Source of the DNA: Chiua virens
Taxonomy: Eukaryota > Basidiomycota > Agaricomycetes > Boletales > Boletaceae
Reading direction: 5' to 3'
Assembly (NCBI GenBank): GCA_019787685.1
Contig: JAHNUO010000016.1
Coordinates: 682,001-746,000, forward strand
DNA length: 64,000 bases
The translations under genes and the position numbers were made by a program. The notes under the pieces were generated by a model, which did not search any database, was not told the DNA's origin, and saw only the letters and a program-made list of their open reading frames with translations. Below are positions 53,401-63,676 of this stretch, piece by piece. Positions within the stretch are counted from its first letter, which is position 1. Every line of letters begins with the position of its first letter.

Positions 53401-54680
53401 CAAGAGGTTGTCCATGTAGATAATGAGCCATCCTTTGGCAATCATATCATGAAAAGAGTTGTTCATGAACCATTGGAAGGCGGCGGGGGAGTTGGTCAGT
53501 CCAAAGAACATGACTGTGGGTTCGAAGAGACTGTGATGGGTGATGAAGGCGGCCTTCCATTGGTGTCCATCTTTGATTTGGACGTTGTTGTAACCCCATC
53601 GAACATCAAACTTGGTGAAAAGCTTGGCATCCTTTAGTTTGTCAACGAGGTCGGTGATCAAGGGCAAGGGATAGGTGTCACAAACGGTAGTCCTGACAGG
53701 GGCGAAGTTTGCCATCCTTTTTCTTGACGAAGAAGAAGGGAGAGGCCTGTGGAGAGTTAGAAGGACAGATCTTACCATTGGTAAGGTGTTTATCGATGAA
53801 TTCGTCGGTGGCTTTCCATTCATCAGGGGACAAGGGGTAAACTTTCCCAACCTTTGGTTGGAATGAGTCTTTGAGGTGGATCTCGTGGTCACAGGATTGG
53901 GATGGGGGCATCTGGTTGAAGGGTTCCTTCACAAATACGGATTCGAATTCCTTGTATTCTGAAGGGAGGGTGACCTTGGCTTTGGGAGCCGCAGCCACAA
54001 GGAAGGTGGCATTTGTGAGCTTCTTGGGTTGAGTAGTCCAAACAAAGTGTTGCCCTGCGCACATGACGCGGTTCACAGAGTGTTGCACAGAGCCGATTGT
54101 GAAGCAATGGCCCCATTGGGTGTCAAGGTAGTCGTAGAGTTTACTGTCCCAGATGGGATCAGTGTCAAGATGGCGAACTGGGCGGTTCAGTGGGGGATGA
54201 GCGAGTTTGGCAGAGTGGCAAGGTTCGTCGGTGGTGATAGGAGGGAGGTCAGGTTTGGGAGTGGAGATGGTGATGGTTTTGGCAACCCAGTCGATGGTAG
54301 GGTTGATCACCTTGAGCCATGGGAGTCCAAGGATCACATTTTCAGAACTGCAGTGAATGATGTGGAACTTAATGCATTGGAGCACTCCACCAAGAGCAAT
54401 CTGGAGGGTGGTGGTGAATTTGATGTCACCATTCTTGTTCATGGTAGTGTCTACATTCCTAACCAGGATAGGTTTCGGAAGACGCTCTTTGGGGAATTTG
54501 TTCTTCTGGATGAAATGCCAGTCGATACAGTTGATCCCAGCCCCCGAGTCGATGAGGGCATGGGTGTAACGTCTTGTGAGGTAGTAGTAACGTTCAATCT
54601 AACAGGGATTTGCATAGATTGGGATGAGAGCTGAGCTACTAGTACATGGGTATGAGAATGGGAAGATACCGGCGTCAAAT
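50427..54680 (-). pseudogene. pol: Gyp2 pol, inactivated
   Basis: The minus strand carries, in order: protease HALIDSGAGINCIDW (54539-54550 codes DSGA); reverse transcriptase with KFDVRWGYNNVQI and IIYMDNLLIF, where the second catalytic Asp is Asn (codon at 53407-53409); RNase H with TTDASKYATGGVL and three TGA stops (DV-stop-SFMG, YR-stop-FIP, SS-stop-PF); integrase with zinc site HHDSH...CATC, SMDLITDLP, IISNHGLQFAS (second catalytic Asp is Asn) and GETECVNQE; and a chromodomain EEYEIEWILKHNK, FLIRWKGYSASDDSWEPESN (50680-50530). A small deletion shifts the frame after CQDYR near 53685. A solo LTR at 50752-51320 separates KIHPVF from the chromodomain segment. A 30-bp tandem duplication gives DNENVTLLP twice near 52540-52600. 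Confidence 0.88.
50752..51320 (+). mobile_element. Solo LTR, CpG-rich family C, TSD GGAAG, inside Gyp2 pol
   Basis: It runs TGTCATATCCCGTATATC...CGGTCTTAACA with GGAAG on both sides (50747-50751 and 51321-51325). The TATATAAAC box is near 51051. It is the most diverged of the three family C copies. Removing it with one GGAAG rejoins the pol frame. Confidence 0.9.
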
Positions 54681-54692
54681 CAGTCTTCCTCC

Positions 54693-55934
54693 TTAAAAAC
54701 CCGTGACTGGAGTGGTCACCTTGTTGACACTCATGGCATCCTCTTCATCATTGTCTTCTACTTCGACAAGAGTGGGAACAGGTTTGGGTTTGGGTTCAGC
54801 TTTCCGCACCTTTTTGGAGGTAGATGTGGGAGTGGTTGAGGTTTTGGTCGCAAAGACCAGACAAGAGGAGGTGCAATGGCCGGGTTGGCAGCACCGGAAG
54901 CAAAGGTTATTGTCAAAGCATTGCTTGCGCTCTGCTTCGGTCATCTTGGGGACTCAGACGGCATCTATGTCCATAGCGTCAGGGTCTCGCTCCTTCTTGC
55001 AAGGGGGGTTGTCGTGGAAAATGACGGCAGCGTCGGGTTTCTTGTTTTGATGGGCGATTTTGTCAGTGTGCTCCCATTGGGTTTTGAAATGCATGGCTTG
55101 GGTATACCACTTGTCGATCGTGGTAGGGACCATATCCATGCCTTGGATGCACCTCATGAGGGATGGGGGAAGGCCAGCTGCAAAAAAGTTGATGAGGACG
55201 GAGTCAGAGCCTGTGAGCCCTGTGGTGGCAACTTTATTGCGGAAGGAGGAGATGAAGGAGGGAACATCTTCATTTTTGGTGATGCAGGTGGTGGAGAGCC
55301 AGGCGATAGCGTTACCCTTGGTGTCATGGTGTTCGAAGTGCTTTTGGAACTCCATTTGCCAATTGCCCCATGTTCTGAAGGAATGGAGTGGGATGGACTT
55401 GGTGCGGAAGGTATCAGCCCAAGTTTTGGCTGACCCTTCGGTCATGAACGAGAGGGTGAAGGCCACTCGTTTGTTGTCAGTGTCGTAGATGGGGTCATTG
55501 ATGAAGAGATAGGTGGCGACATCATTGAGCCAGGGGATGGCATGGTCGTAGGACCCGTCAAAGGTGGATGGTTTTCCAAGGCGAAGCTTGACTGCCTTGC
55601 TAGACATGTTGCTAGACAAGGTGGTGGGTAGAGGGTTTGGTGGTGGTACCGAGGGTGGGACGATGGAGGGGTTGGGGTTCTGGATTGATGATGGTCCGGG
55701 ATTGGGCCTTCATGGGGTTGTAGGGGATGTGAAGGTGGTAAGGGCAGGGATGTCAAGGGAGGTAATGAGCTGTTCAGCTAGTTGCTGGGTCTCGTCGTCA
55801 GAGTCAAGGTGTTCGACATTGATGTCAAGGTCTTCTTCCCAGGGTTCGGAAAGTGGAGTCGAGGGTTCAGGGTTATTGTCAGATAAATCGGACAAATGGG
55901 TGTTAGACGTCCAAAGACTCCAACTAGGGTTCAA
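54693..55934 (-). pseudogene. gag: Gyp2 gag, inactivated
   Basis: The N-terminal piece (55934-55710) is acidic (EPWEEDLDINVEHLDSDDET). The capsid-like part (55619-54954) starts SSKAVKLRLGKPSTFDGSYD and includes WADTFRTKSIPLHSFRTWGN and YLFINDPIYDTDNKRVAFTL. One in-frame TGA after DAMDIDAV, most simply from CGA, separates it from TEAERKQCFDNNLCFRCCQP with the CCHC knuckle CFRCCQPGHCTSSC (54693-54944). Between 55710 and 55619 a frame change and a stop are also needed. The 5' part is repeated at 63420-63676 in a second element of the same family. Confidence 0.85.
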
Positions 55935-56015
55935 AAGTGGATGGGTGGGAGGTCGTCTGGAAATGGTGGGCAGCTGACTGCACGAAGGCAGGCTGTAAGG
56001 AAAGTCTTGATCTTA

Positions 56016-56743
56016 TGTTACGATAGCTCCAGGTAGGAACTAGTGTAGCCACAAAAGTGCTAAGAATCAAGTGGCTGCAATAACTCAAACAACCACCACT
56101 TGATATGTGGTGCGCTGTAAGAGTTTAAGGAGGGCTGCTGTTAGCGTAATGCCAACAGTGGAGACAAGGTAGAACTCAGGCGTTGCTGAGAGTGTTCTTT
56201 TGGGAATCTATACCTGAAGGACCAAGGGTCTTCCTCTTGTAATCGAGGTGGTACCTAGGCATTGGCCGTAGGTGTTGAGGGTCAAGTGTCGAGTGGTCAC
56301 AAGGGGGGTTCCTGAGTGGAGCAGGGATACTCAGCTAGATTGCAGAGATCAAGACTAGAGTACAGGAGTATCGCTGCGAGGTATTTATACTATGAGAATT
56401 GTGCACGGACCAAGTAACTAAAAGGGGAGACCAGAAGAGCGGAAGACTGAAGGGCCAAAAGGGAAGTGCATGATTACCAAAAGGGGTGGCCAGGAAGAGC
56501 AGAAGGGTAAAAGGCCAAAAGGGGAATCATACAATGTAAAGGCAATGGATGATGATGAATGTGAAATGACTAAATGTGGTGCCATTGGAAGATGATGTAA
56601 AAGAAAAGAGTAAGCATGCGGGTAATGCCAATGCTGGTTACATAAGGGTGAAACGAAGTATGGATGAATATACAAGGATACCTAGGTATCGAGTGGAGTG
56701 AAGTAGTACAAGTGAAGCAAAGAAAAAAAAAGGAATCGTAACA
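56016..56743 (-). repeat. 5' LTR of Gyp2 (728 bp)
   Basis: It runs TGTTACGATAGCTCC...GAATCGTAACA on the plus strand. In element sense the promoter reads CTCATAGTATAAATACCTC (complement of about 56378-56396), with the presumed start region CGCAGCGATACTCCTGTAC after it. Confidence 0.9.
56378..56396 (-). promoter_or_regulatory. TATA box region of Gyp2-family LTR
   Basis: The minus strand has TATAAATA within CTCATAGTATAAATACCTC. The box and the following CGCAGCGATACTCCTGTAC are conserved in most family copies (for example on plus near 62983-63000 as GTAGTATAAATACC), including solo LTRs that have otherwise diverged. Confidence 0.6.
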
Positions 56744-57203
56744 AATGCGACACATTGTTGCATCATTGTCATGTCATGTTCGCATCTCGTCATCGTCATC
56801 ATTGTGTCTAGGTGGCGGCACAAGTTGACATGTGGGTTGGAGGGAAGCAAACACAACATGTGGACGATGCAACAATGTGCCACATCATCCACACATTGTG
56901 TTGTTGATGTCTTGTTGTTGCAGACGAGAGGGAGGAGGGAGAGAAGAAAGGTGGGGGGAAAGAGAGAAGGGGAGGACACAGACACGATGCGTGGATGGTG
57001 TGACAATTGTCATGTTGTTGTTGCATTGTGTCCAGGTGGCATGAAGGAGGAAACGGTGTTGTTGTCATATCGTCCATGGTGGGGTGGCAGATATGGAGTG
57101 GGAGTAGGAGAGGGGAGGGGAGGGATAAGGGATCAGGGGGTGTTGTCACATCAACCCATTGTTGTTGTTGTCATTGTCGTGGCATGTCACATCATGTCTT
57201 CAA
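56744..57203. repeat. ACACATTGTTGCA / GTGTCCAGGTGG repeat tract flanking Gyp2
   Basis: The passage from 56744 has GCGACACATTGTTGCATCAT, GTGTCTAGGTGGCGGC, and GGGAAGCAAACACAACATG, and again CAACAATGTGCCACATC, then GTGTCCAGGTGGC near 57028. The left flank of Gyp2 (48395-48552) has the same blocks. No gene is visible; ORFs here are low-complexity. Confidence 0.6.
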
Positions 57204-57610
57204 GCAGTGATACTCAGCTAGATTGCAGAGATCAAGACTAGTGTACAGGAGTATCGCTGCAAGGTATTTATACTAAGAAAAGTGTGCATGGATCAAGTGT
57301 CCAAAAGGGGTGGCCAAGAAGAGCGGAAGGGCGAAAGGCCAAAAGGAGAAGTCATATGATGTGAAGGCAGTGGACAATGACAAAGGTGAAATGACTAAGT
57401 ACAATGCCATCAGATGATGATGTGGAATGAAATGAGTAAGAGTGATGCCATTGGATGATGACGTGAAAGAAAAGAGTAAGCACTCAGGAGATGCCAATGC
57501 TGGTTACATACATAAATGGGAAAAGAGGCAAAGTACACATGAACATATAAAGATACCTAGGTATCAAGTAAAGAAGTAGTACAAGTGAAGAAAAGAAAGA
57601 AATCATAACA
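57204..57610 (-). repeat. Truncated Gyp2-family LTR
   Basis: The segment starts at AAGCAGTGATACTCAGCTAG, in the middle of the LTR, and follows it to AAATCATAACA. The first 300 bp of the family are missing. The sequence following it, GTGTCCAGGTGGCATGA, repeats 57028-57044. Confidence 0.75.
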
Positions 57611-57653
57611 GTGTCCAGGTGGCATGATATGTTGTGCAGTCGCAACTTTGTGC

Positions 57654-58295
57654 TGTTACAATCACGTTTCACTCATTAATCTTTTGCCTTCCTACTCAAT
57701 CTCTACTCCATCATACAAGATACACAATATCTATTATGGCATACTTTGCCTCATGCCAAGGCTATACTCAAGACCTTATCCTATTGGCCAACTCATTATG
57801 ACTCACTATGATTTATCATTAGAGACATGTTATCTCACGATGTCATAACCCATGCACAACACACATGTATTCACACGTTATCTCTTATCTATGATTCCAT
57901 ATGACTCATATCTATTATTAAAGCAGTGCTTATCTTATAACATGCTTATACTGCATTGTTACAGCATTGTTTTCTCATGTTCTTATCTATGACTCACATA
58001 CATGCTGATACCTCATGTTATCACACCTTATCCACCAATCAGGACACTACTACTTATCTTGTAGTTCATACTCAGATTAGAACTCTGATTGTACTTTTAG
58101 TATATAAGACTTGAATGCAGCACCAAGGGAACTCTAACAAAGTTCACCTTTGGATATTCCCCATTGTCTCTCATAGACAGATCTCCTCTGTAGTTCTCGC
58201 CTCACTTGTCAGACTCACTTGCACTTTAACCTTACACTGACCACTACAACCACTCGCAAGTAACTCATAGTCTATGTTTGTTCTAGGTTGTTACA
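57654..58295 (+). mobile_element. Solo LTR, G2 family, near-matching TSD
   Basis: It runs TGTTACAATCACGTTTC...AGGTTGTTACA, 642 bp. Flanks are TGTGC before and TGTCC after, four of five positions equal, so the duplication has probably mutated once. Core promoter: TTAGTATATAAGACTTG near 58095-58111. The same blocks occur on the minus strand at 2025-2582. Confidence 0.75.
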
Positions 58296-58499
58296 TGTCC
58301 AATGTCAGCACCACATTCTCATGGCTGACCAGCACTGACCTGGTGTCGAGGATGTTCATCATGACTCTGGGGGCTTTGGGACTTAGCCCAGCTCAGCCTA
58401 GGCTCCATGAATCCCTAGGCTGGGCCACCAGGTGCTGGAGTCCTGATGCATTGCCTCTGGTAGTAACCATTCCCGTTTATGCAACATTTACATATGATA

Positions 58500-59150
58500 G
58501 CATTTCCTGTTCTACCTCTGCTGTACAGTCTGTGTACCACCGCGCTCCTGTGTTGCAACACCCAAATGATACAGTCTGTACCCAGCACACAAATCCTGCA
58601 TTGCAGCACCCAAATGATACTCCGTACCCCACACTCCTGCATTGCAACACAAATGATACAGTCCAGACCATACCCCTCACTCCTGTGTTGCAATCTAAAT
58701 CCCATACAGTCTGTACCATCGCACTCCTGCATTACAACACACAAATGATAGACTCTGTACCCCTGCATTGCAACACAAACAATACAGCCTGGACCATACC
58801 CCTCACTCCCACATTGCAACGTAAGTCCCATACAGTCTGTACCACTGTGTTCCCGTGTTGCAACACCCAAATGATACTCTGTACCTCGCACTCCCACATT
58901 GCAACACAAACGATAGTACAGTCCAGACCGTACCCCTTACTCCCATGTTGCAATGTAAGTCCCATACAGTCTGTGCCACTGTGTTCCCATGTTGCAACAC
59001 ATAAATGATAGAGTCTGTACCCCCATGTTGCAACACAAACGATACAGTCCAGACCATACCCCTCACTCCCGCATTGCAATGTAAGTCCCATACAGTCTGT
59101 ACCATCACGCTCCCACATTGCAACACCAAACAACGATGCACTAATGTTGC
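58500..59150. repeat. Satellite-like array, higher-order unit of about 126-134 bp
   Basis: CCCATACAGTCTGTACCA-type blocks start at 58701, 58827, 58961 and 59087, giving spacings of 126, 134 and 126 bp. Within each unit, CATTGCAACAC...AAATGATA or its variants recur two to four times. Variation is mostly C/T and A/G. Open frames on both strands across it are a by-product of the repeat. Confidence 0.85.
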
Positions 59151-59278
59151 ACTAACATCCTCGCATTGCAATGTTCTTTGTTTTTGTAATATGCAGCACA
59201 CAATAGTAGTATCAAGAAACTCTAGAACTGCTGCACAGCAAATCTGCTTACAAACCCAATGCTCTTTTGGTCCCCTGA

Positions 59279-59833
59279 TGTCATATACCGCTCCGTTCTC
59301 CGTTCCTCCGAATATAACTCCGTTTCTCTTAGACGATAACTCCGGGTCGATCTCCCTCAGGACGCAACTCCGCGACCCCGGACCTCCGTTACGTATATAT
59401 GTTTCCTCCTTTTATATTAGTACATAACCTGTGTCTCGCTTATGAGCACAGCTCCGGCTTTCTCAGTACCCGACTTACCTCCGGCTATGTAGTTTCCCGA
59501 TCTTCCGTCTTACTCAGTTCTTACCAACTCCGTTACTAATCTCCATTCCACTCCGAGTATATAAACTGTAGTACCATGACTGTGTACCCTTAGTCTGAAT
59601 ATTAGTTTATTGTACGACTCACTCCGAACACTCCGTAAGACCTTGACGGTCTTTACTCCGCTCGACTCCACTTTATGTGTTGAGTCATATATCTACCTCC
59701 GTTCTCCGCACGTCCGAAATATAGGGACAGACTGTGACAAGGGCGCACCACATACGGTGAAGCCAAGTCCCGTCCGACGTTACAACTCCGGAGATCCGGA
59801 GTTGGCTACCTCCGAGTCGCACGGTCTCTAACA
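59279..59833 (+). mobile_element. Solo LTR, CpG-rich family C, TSD CCTGA
   Basis: It runs TGTCATATACCGCTCCG...GGTCTCTAACA, with CCTGA on both sides (59274-59278 and 59834-59838). TATATAAACTG is near 59558-59568. Compared with the inverted copy at 43193-43746 only a handful of changes were seen in the first 170 bases, mostly at CpG. Confidence 0.92.
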
Positions 59834-59838
59834 CCTGA

Positions 59839-61076
59839 CACCTGTGCAAATGCATCACTCAACTCGCTCCTGTGCTTGTAACTGAGACAAGAGATTACCA
59901 TCATGATCCGCAACCTGTTCCCCCTTCTGCACATATGAGGAAGGTTTGTTAATTAATGAGACCAAAAAAAAAAAATCACTCATTGTCTGTGTTGACCGGG
60001 TTGCTATGAGGTGGGCTGCCTTTTCCTCCTCCATCTCGTACATTGTTATCAGATTCTCTGATGGCATCCAATTGGCCTGGGCAATTTCGTCACATGGCAC
60101 AGGTGGAATATTGTGCTAATTGGATGGGGGGAGCGGGGGGAGCGGCTGCATGATGATGGGGTCTGTATTGTCCATTTCAATCTGGAAAGTCTAGAACAGG
60201 TGAGGTTCTCATCGCAATAGGAAAGTGATCACTTCACTTACAACTGGTTCTGTATACTATCATTGTACCAGTTATGAAAAATTGGACCAGAAGTGCAAAG
60301 ATTAGAGCTCCGACAGTAGTGGGAAGATGCATCTGGTGGTAGAAGGACTTGGCCAGATAGTGCCATCATTTTCCATCACTTTGGTTGCCTCACCTATTCA
60401 ACTTCACTTGAAATTGTCACACTTTGGATAGCAGGAAAGGATTTGTAGGATGCCTATAGATTCACATCCATCGACCCAACATGCTCAGAAAATTGTATTT
60501 ACAACAATGATATTATAAAGTATCTGTGAGGAATTTTTGTTATTTTTCAGAGCTGAATACACTGATGCCCTGGCCATTCTTTGCTACAAAAGGTGGTATG
60601 GAGGGATAGATATAAAGTTGAGCATTGATACCGCAACTTTCATTACCCCCCAAAAATACAGGATCCATGGGACATGCTAGGGCTATCTACTTGTACTACT
60701 CTGAGTCTCTTCTCTTTGTTGTGTTGTAGACAGGAATTGATTTTGCACTTCTACTCCATTTTGCATAACTGGTACAATGATAGTACTCACATGTGAGTAT
60801 GACAGAATGGAGAGTCACTTGGCACGGTAGGCTGAGTTTGATAAGGGCACTGGCTGCATTGTAGGCCATGGGGAAGCAAGCTGCAGGGGTCGCAAATTCA
60901 GACCCAGTCACCCTTTTACTAGTGGGATAATGCCCCAAGTATGAGGATCCATCCAATGCCACAATTTGTTGCGAGAAGCTCATAGCCTATCAGTAGTACT
61001 TCACGATAATGTGACAGATTCCTCCAGCTTTTGCATGACAGAAGCATTACATTGCCTACTTTAAGTTGTGAGCTGA
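59839..61076. other. Mostly unassigned sequence between solo LTR and KDZ remnant
   Basis: The minus strand has short frames (for example 60100-59855, NLITMYEMEEEKAAHLI) with no recognised domain. It could be the 3' untranslated region or companion sequence of the KDZ element on the right. Confidence 0.35.
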
Positions 61077-62638
61077 TCAAGTAGTAATAGTGAGATTTCC
61101 ATGCTCATCAGCAATCTCCAGAAACTGCTGAGTGTCCCTCCACATATACTGGAACCTTCCCTTGAGGCCAAGTCGTATCAAGGCCTGTTGTTCAGCATAT
61201 GCTGTCAACCCTTCTGCCAGCTCAGGGTTATCAACAACATGGGCACTTGCTTTGGCGGTCCACCAGTCTGTGTGCCACTGCAGGAACCAGAGGACATGCT
61301 GCTGTTCTTCAAACAGCAGCATCACTTCTTTGGACCACCGATTTGCACAGGCTCATGTCCAACACCATTCAATCTAAAGCACTGTGGATTCTTTAATTAG
61401 AAGTTCTACATTGACCTTCCACACGTACTCACCTTCCTGCATACCAGTGTCAGTCTCATCCTCAGCCACACCCTTGGAATACCCACAGACCAACCATATC
61501 CATGATAATCTTCTCTGGCCCTCGCTGTGAGCATCATCAGTCCTATCCATCATGGAACAAATATCTTCATCTACAAGTGGTCAAAGGTAAGTTTTCCATC
61601 CTACCTTCCCTAAAAAGTCTCCAAGGACTACAAGGGCATAATATGCTGTCTGATATTTCCACACACTAGCTTCTATCTTAGCATCAACACTTTCCAGGCA
61701 ATTTCTTGCACATGTGTTTGCACCCTGTTCTCATAGGAAGTGATCTTTGAATCTGAGCATGTAGGCTCTTGACCATAGTGCTTGCCGCAGCTCATTCAAA
61801 GCATCATGTGCCTGACCCTCATGAAGCTTCCACTCGATCTGCTCCAAGGTTTCGTCACAGTCCACATACCAAGCAATCGAAGATGGTAATAAGAGGGGAG
61901 AGAGACACTACTTGCGAGGTCTCTTGTGGCATCAGGGTTTGTATTTTGACCCATGCATTGATCCATCGGATAAGTGCATTGATTTGTTGTTGGAGTTGTG
62001 CCTTCTGTTTATCGGTGGTGTGTTGTCCAAGCCTTTCGGTTTCGGCCACGAGATGTCATCTAGGGAAACTCTGATTAACATGTTACAAAGCTGCATTACT
62101 AAATAAGGTGTACTGTTGATCCTCTAGCTTGATCCCTGTATCTATGAGGATACTTGGAGTGACCTCCGCATGCAATGGAAGCTGTGTCAATTGACTAGCA
62201 ACCATCACATCTTCTTGAGCCAAATTGCAAGTGAATACTAGCTTGAGTAATTTCTGCAAACTGTTCTGAGCCACATGTGCAAATCAGATGAACAAACATA
62301 CCTTGTGCCTTTACCTCAAATGGATTTGGCGTGGTCGGGTCAAGTTCCCATTCTTGAACACCATGTTCCCATGTAGACACTAAATCTGGATATTTCATGC
62401 AGAGTGACTGGGGCAACTCCAAAAAGTCTTCACAGTGATCATTTCGTTCCGGAACAGCTTCTTGTATCTTGGTTAAAATAGTAATCCCTGTCGAATAATG
62501 AGATGTCAATTCAAATTGGTTCTTTGCCAGTAAGACATACCTAAATTGATTACTTTCTTCCAATTCCAGTCTCTGAAATGATTGTCAATCATGTCATGCC
62601 GAGATCCAAGTCCCATTTCTTTTGTGCTAGAAGCAGCA
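61077..62638 (-). pseudogene. KDZ transposase, CxC2 type, C-terminal remnant
   Basis: The minus strand holds the C-terminal helical half of a CxC2-type KDZ protein. In order it reads KIQEAVPERNDHCEDFLELP and WEHGVQEWELDPTTPNPFEV (62480-62290), QLPLHAEVTPSILIDTGIKL (about 62190-62130), LGQHTTDKQKAQLQQQINAL and AWVKIQTL (62030-61920), then in changing frames ALNELRQALW, CLESVDAKIEASVWKYQTAY, LSWIWLVCGYSKGVAEDETD, and finally QQHVLWFLQWHTDWW, LTAYAEQQALIRLGLKGRFQ (61325-61110). These match the end of the family as I remember it. Stops and frame changes are frequent. The catalytic part is missing, because a Gyp2-family element starts at 62639. Confidence 0.75.
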
Positions 62639-63676
62639 TGTTACAATTTCTTTCTTTCTCCGTTTCTCTTGTACTACTTCACTTCACTCAATACCTAGGT
62701 ATCCTCGTACGTTCATCCGTACTTGCTTCACTTTTACCTTACTTAACCACACACTGGTACAACCCGAGTGCTTACTCACTTCATTCTCATCATCATCCAA
62801 TGGCATCACTCTTACTCATTTCATTCTCATCATCATCCAATGGCTTCACATTTGTCATTTCTTCTTCGTCATCATCTGCTGCCATTGCATCATACAATTC
62901 CTCCTTTTGGCCCTTTATCCCTTCTGCTCTTCTTGGCCACCCCTTTTAGTCTCTTGGTCTGTGTACCAGTCTCGTAGTATAAATACCACACAGCAATACT
63001 CTTGTACCCTAGTCTTGATCTCCACAATCTAGCTGAGTATCTCTGCTCTACTCGCCACAGCGCCTGTGACCACTCGACCGGACTACTCTTAGTCCTTCCT
63101 TGAACACTACAACTCATCGCAGTCAACCCTCGACCCTTGACTGTCCCTCAGGTATAGATTCCCAAAAGGACAACTCTCAGCAATGCCTGAGTTTTCACTT
63201 GTCTCTCTGGTAGCAATCCACTGACCAGAAACCCTTGTTCGACTCTTCAGCGCACCACATATCAAGTGGTGGTTGTTTGAGTTATTGCAGCCACTTGGTA
63301 CTTGGCACTTTTGCGGCTACGTTAGGTCCTACCTGGAACTATCATAACATAAGATCAAGACTTAACAGCCTGCCTTCGTGCAGCTAGCTGCCCCCCATTG
63401 CAGGACGACCTCCCACCCATCCACTCTTGAACCGTAGTTGGAGTCTTTGGACATCTAACACACCATCGTCCGATGTATCCGACGAAAACCCTGAACCCTG
63501 AACCCCACTTTCTGAACCTCAGGAAGCAGACTTCAACATCAATGTCAAACACCTTGACTTGGAGGACGAAACTCAGCAACTAGCTGATTGTCTTCACCAA
63601 TCACTCGACCTCCCTACCCTCACCTCCTTCGTGTCCCCAACGACCCCACAAAGGATTAATCCCAGACCACCATCTA
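62639..63676 (+). mobile_element. Gyp2-family element, 5' LTR and start of gag (continues beyond window)
   Basis: The LTR (62639-63349) runs TGTTACAATTTC...ACTATCATAACA and is followed by TAAGATCAAGACTTAACAG, the same primer-binding region as Gyp2. Unlike the solo LTRs in the window it therefore retains internal sequence. The 5' leader and gag start follow until a Tc1 element interrupts at 63677. It lies in opposite orientation to Gyp2. Confidence 0.85.
63420..63676 (+). pseudogene. gag: N-terminal gag fragment, Gyp2 family, cut by Tc1
   Basis: The frame includes SWSLWTSNTP-like text, then DFNINVKHLDLEDETQQLAD and SLDLPTLTSFVSPTTPQRIN. It parallels DLDINVEHLDSDDETQQLAE and SLDIPALTTFTSPTTP in Gyp2 gag (55934-55710). 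It is cut at 63676 by TA followed by the Tc1 end. The region around 63480-63510 (TGAACCCTGAACCC) is a short direct repeat. Confidence 0.7.

Larger units (their letters stand above)
48553..56743 (-). mobile_element. Gyp2: full-length, inactivated chromodomain Ty3/gypsy element
   Basis: It is bounded by AATGC (48548-48552 and 56744-56748). LTRs are 48553-49133 (3' in element sense) and 56016-56743 (5'). Coding is on the minus strand: gag (55934-54693), pol (about 54680-50427) and a third ORF (50396-49176). The primer-binding region after the 5' LTR reads TAAGATCAAGACTTTCC; the polypurine tract before the 3' LTR is CTCTGGGGGTAA. A solo LTR of family C is inserted in pol at 50752-51320. Stops and lost catalytic residues make it dead. 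Confidence 0.93.

Noticed and set aside
51331..55977. Many plus-strand open frames rich in Gly and Val
   Set aside because: They are antisense shadows of Gyp2 gag and pol.
58500..59150. Possible CRISPR array
   Set aside because: Units vary, there are no unique spacers between constant repeats, and the genome is eukaryotic.
58274..59201. Long open frames on both strands over the satellite
   Set aside because: Both strands stay open because the repeat unit lacks stops; composition is that of the repeat and no domain is present.
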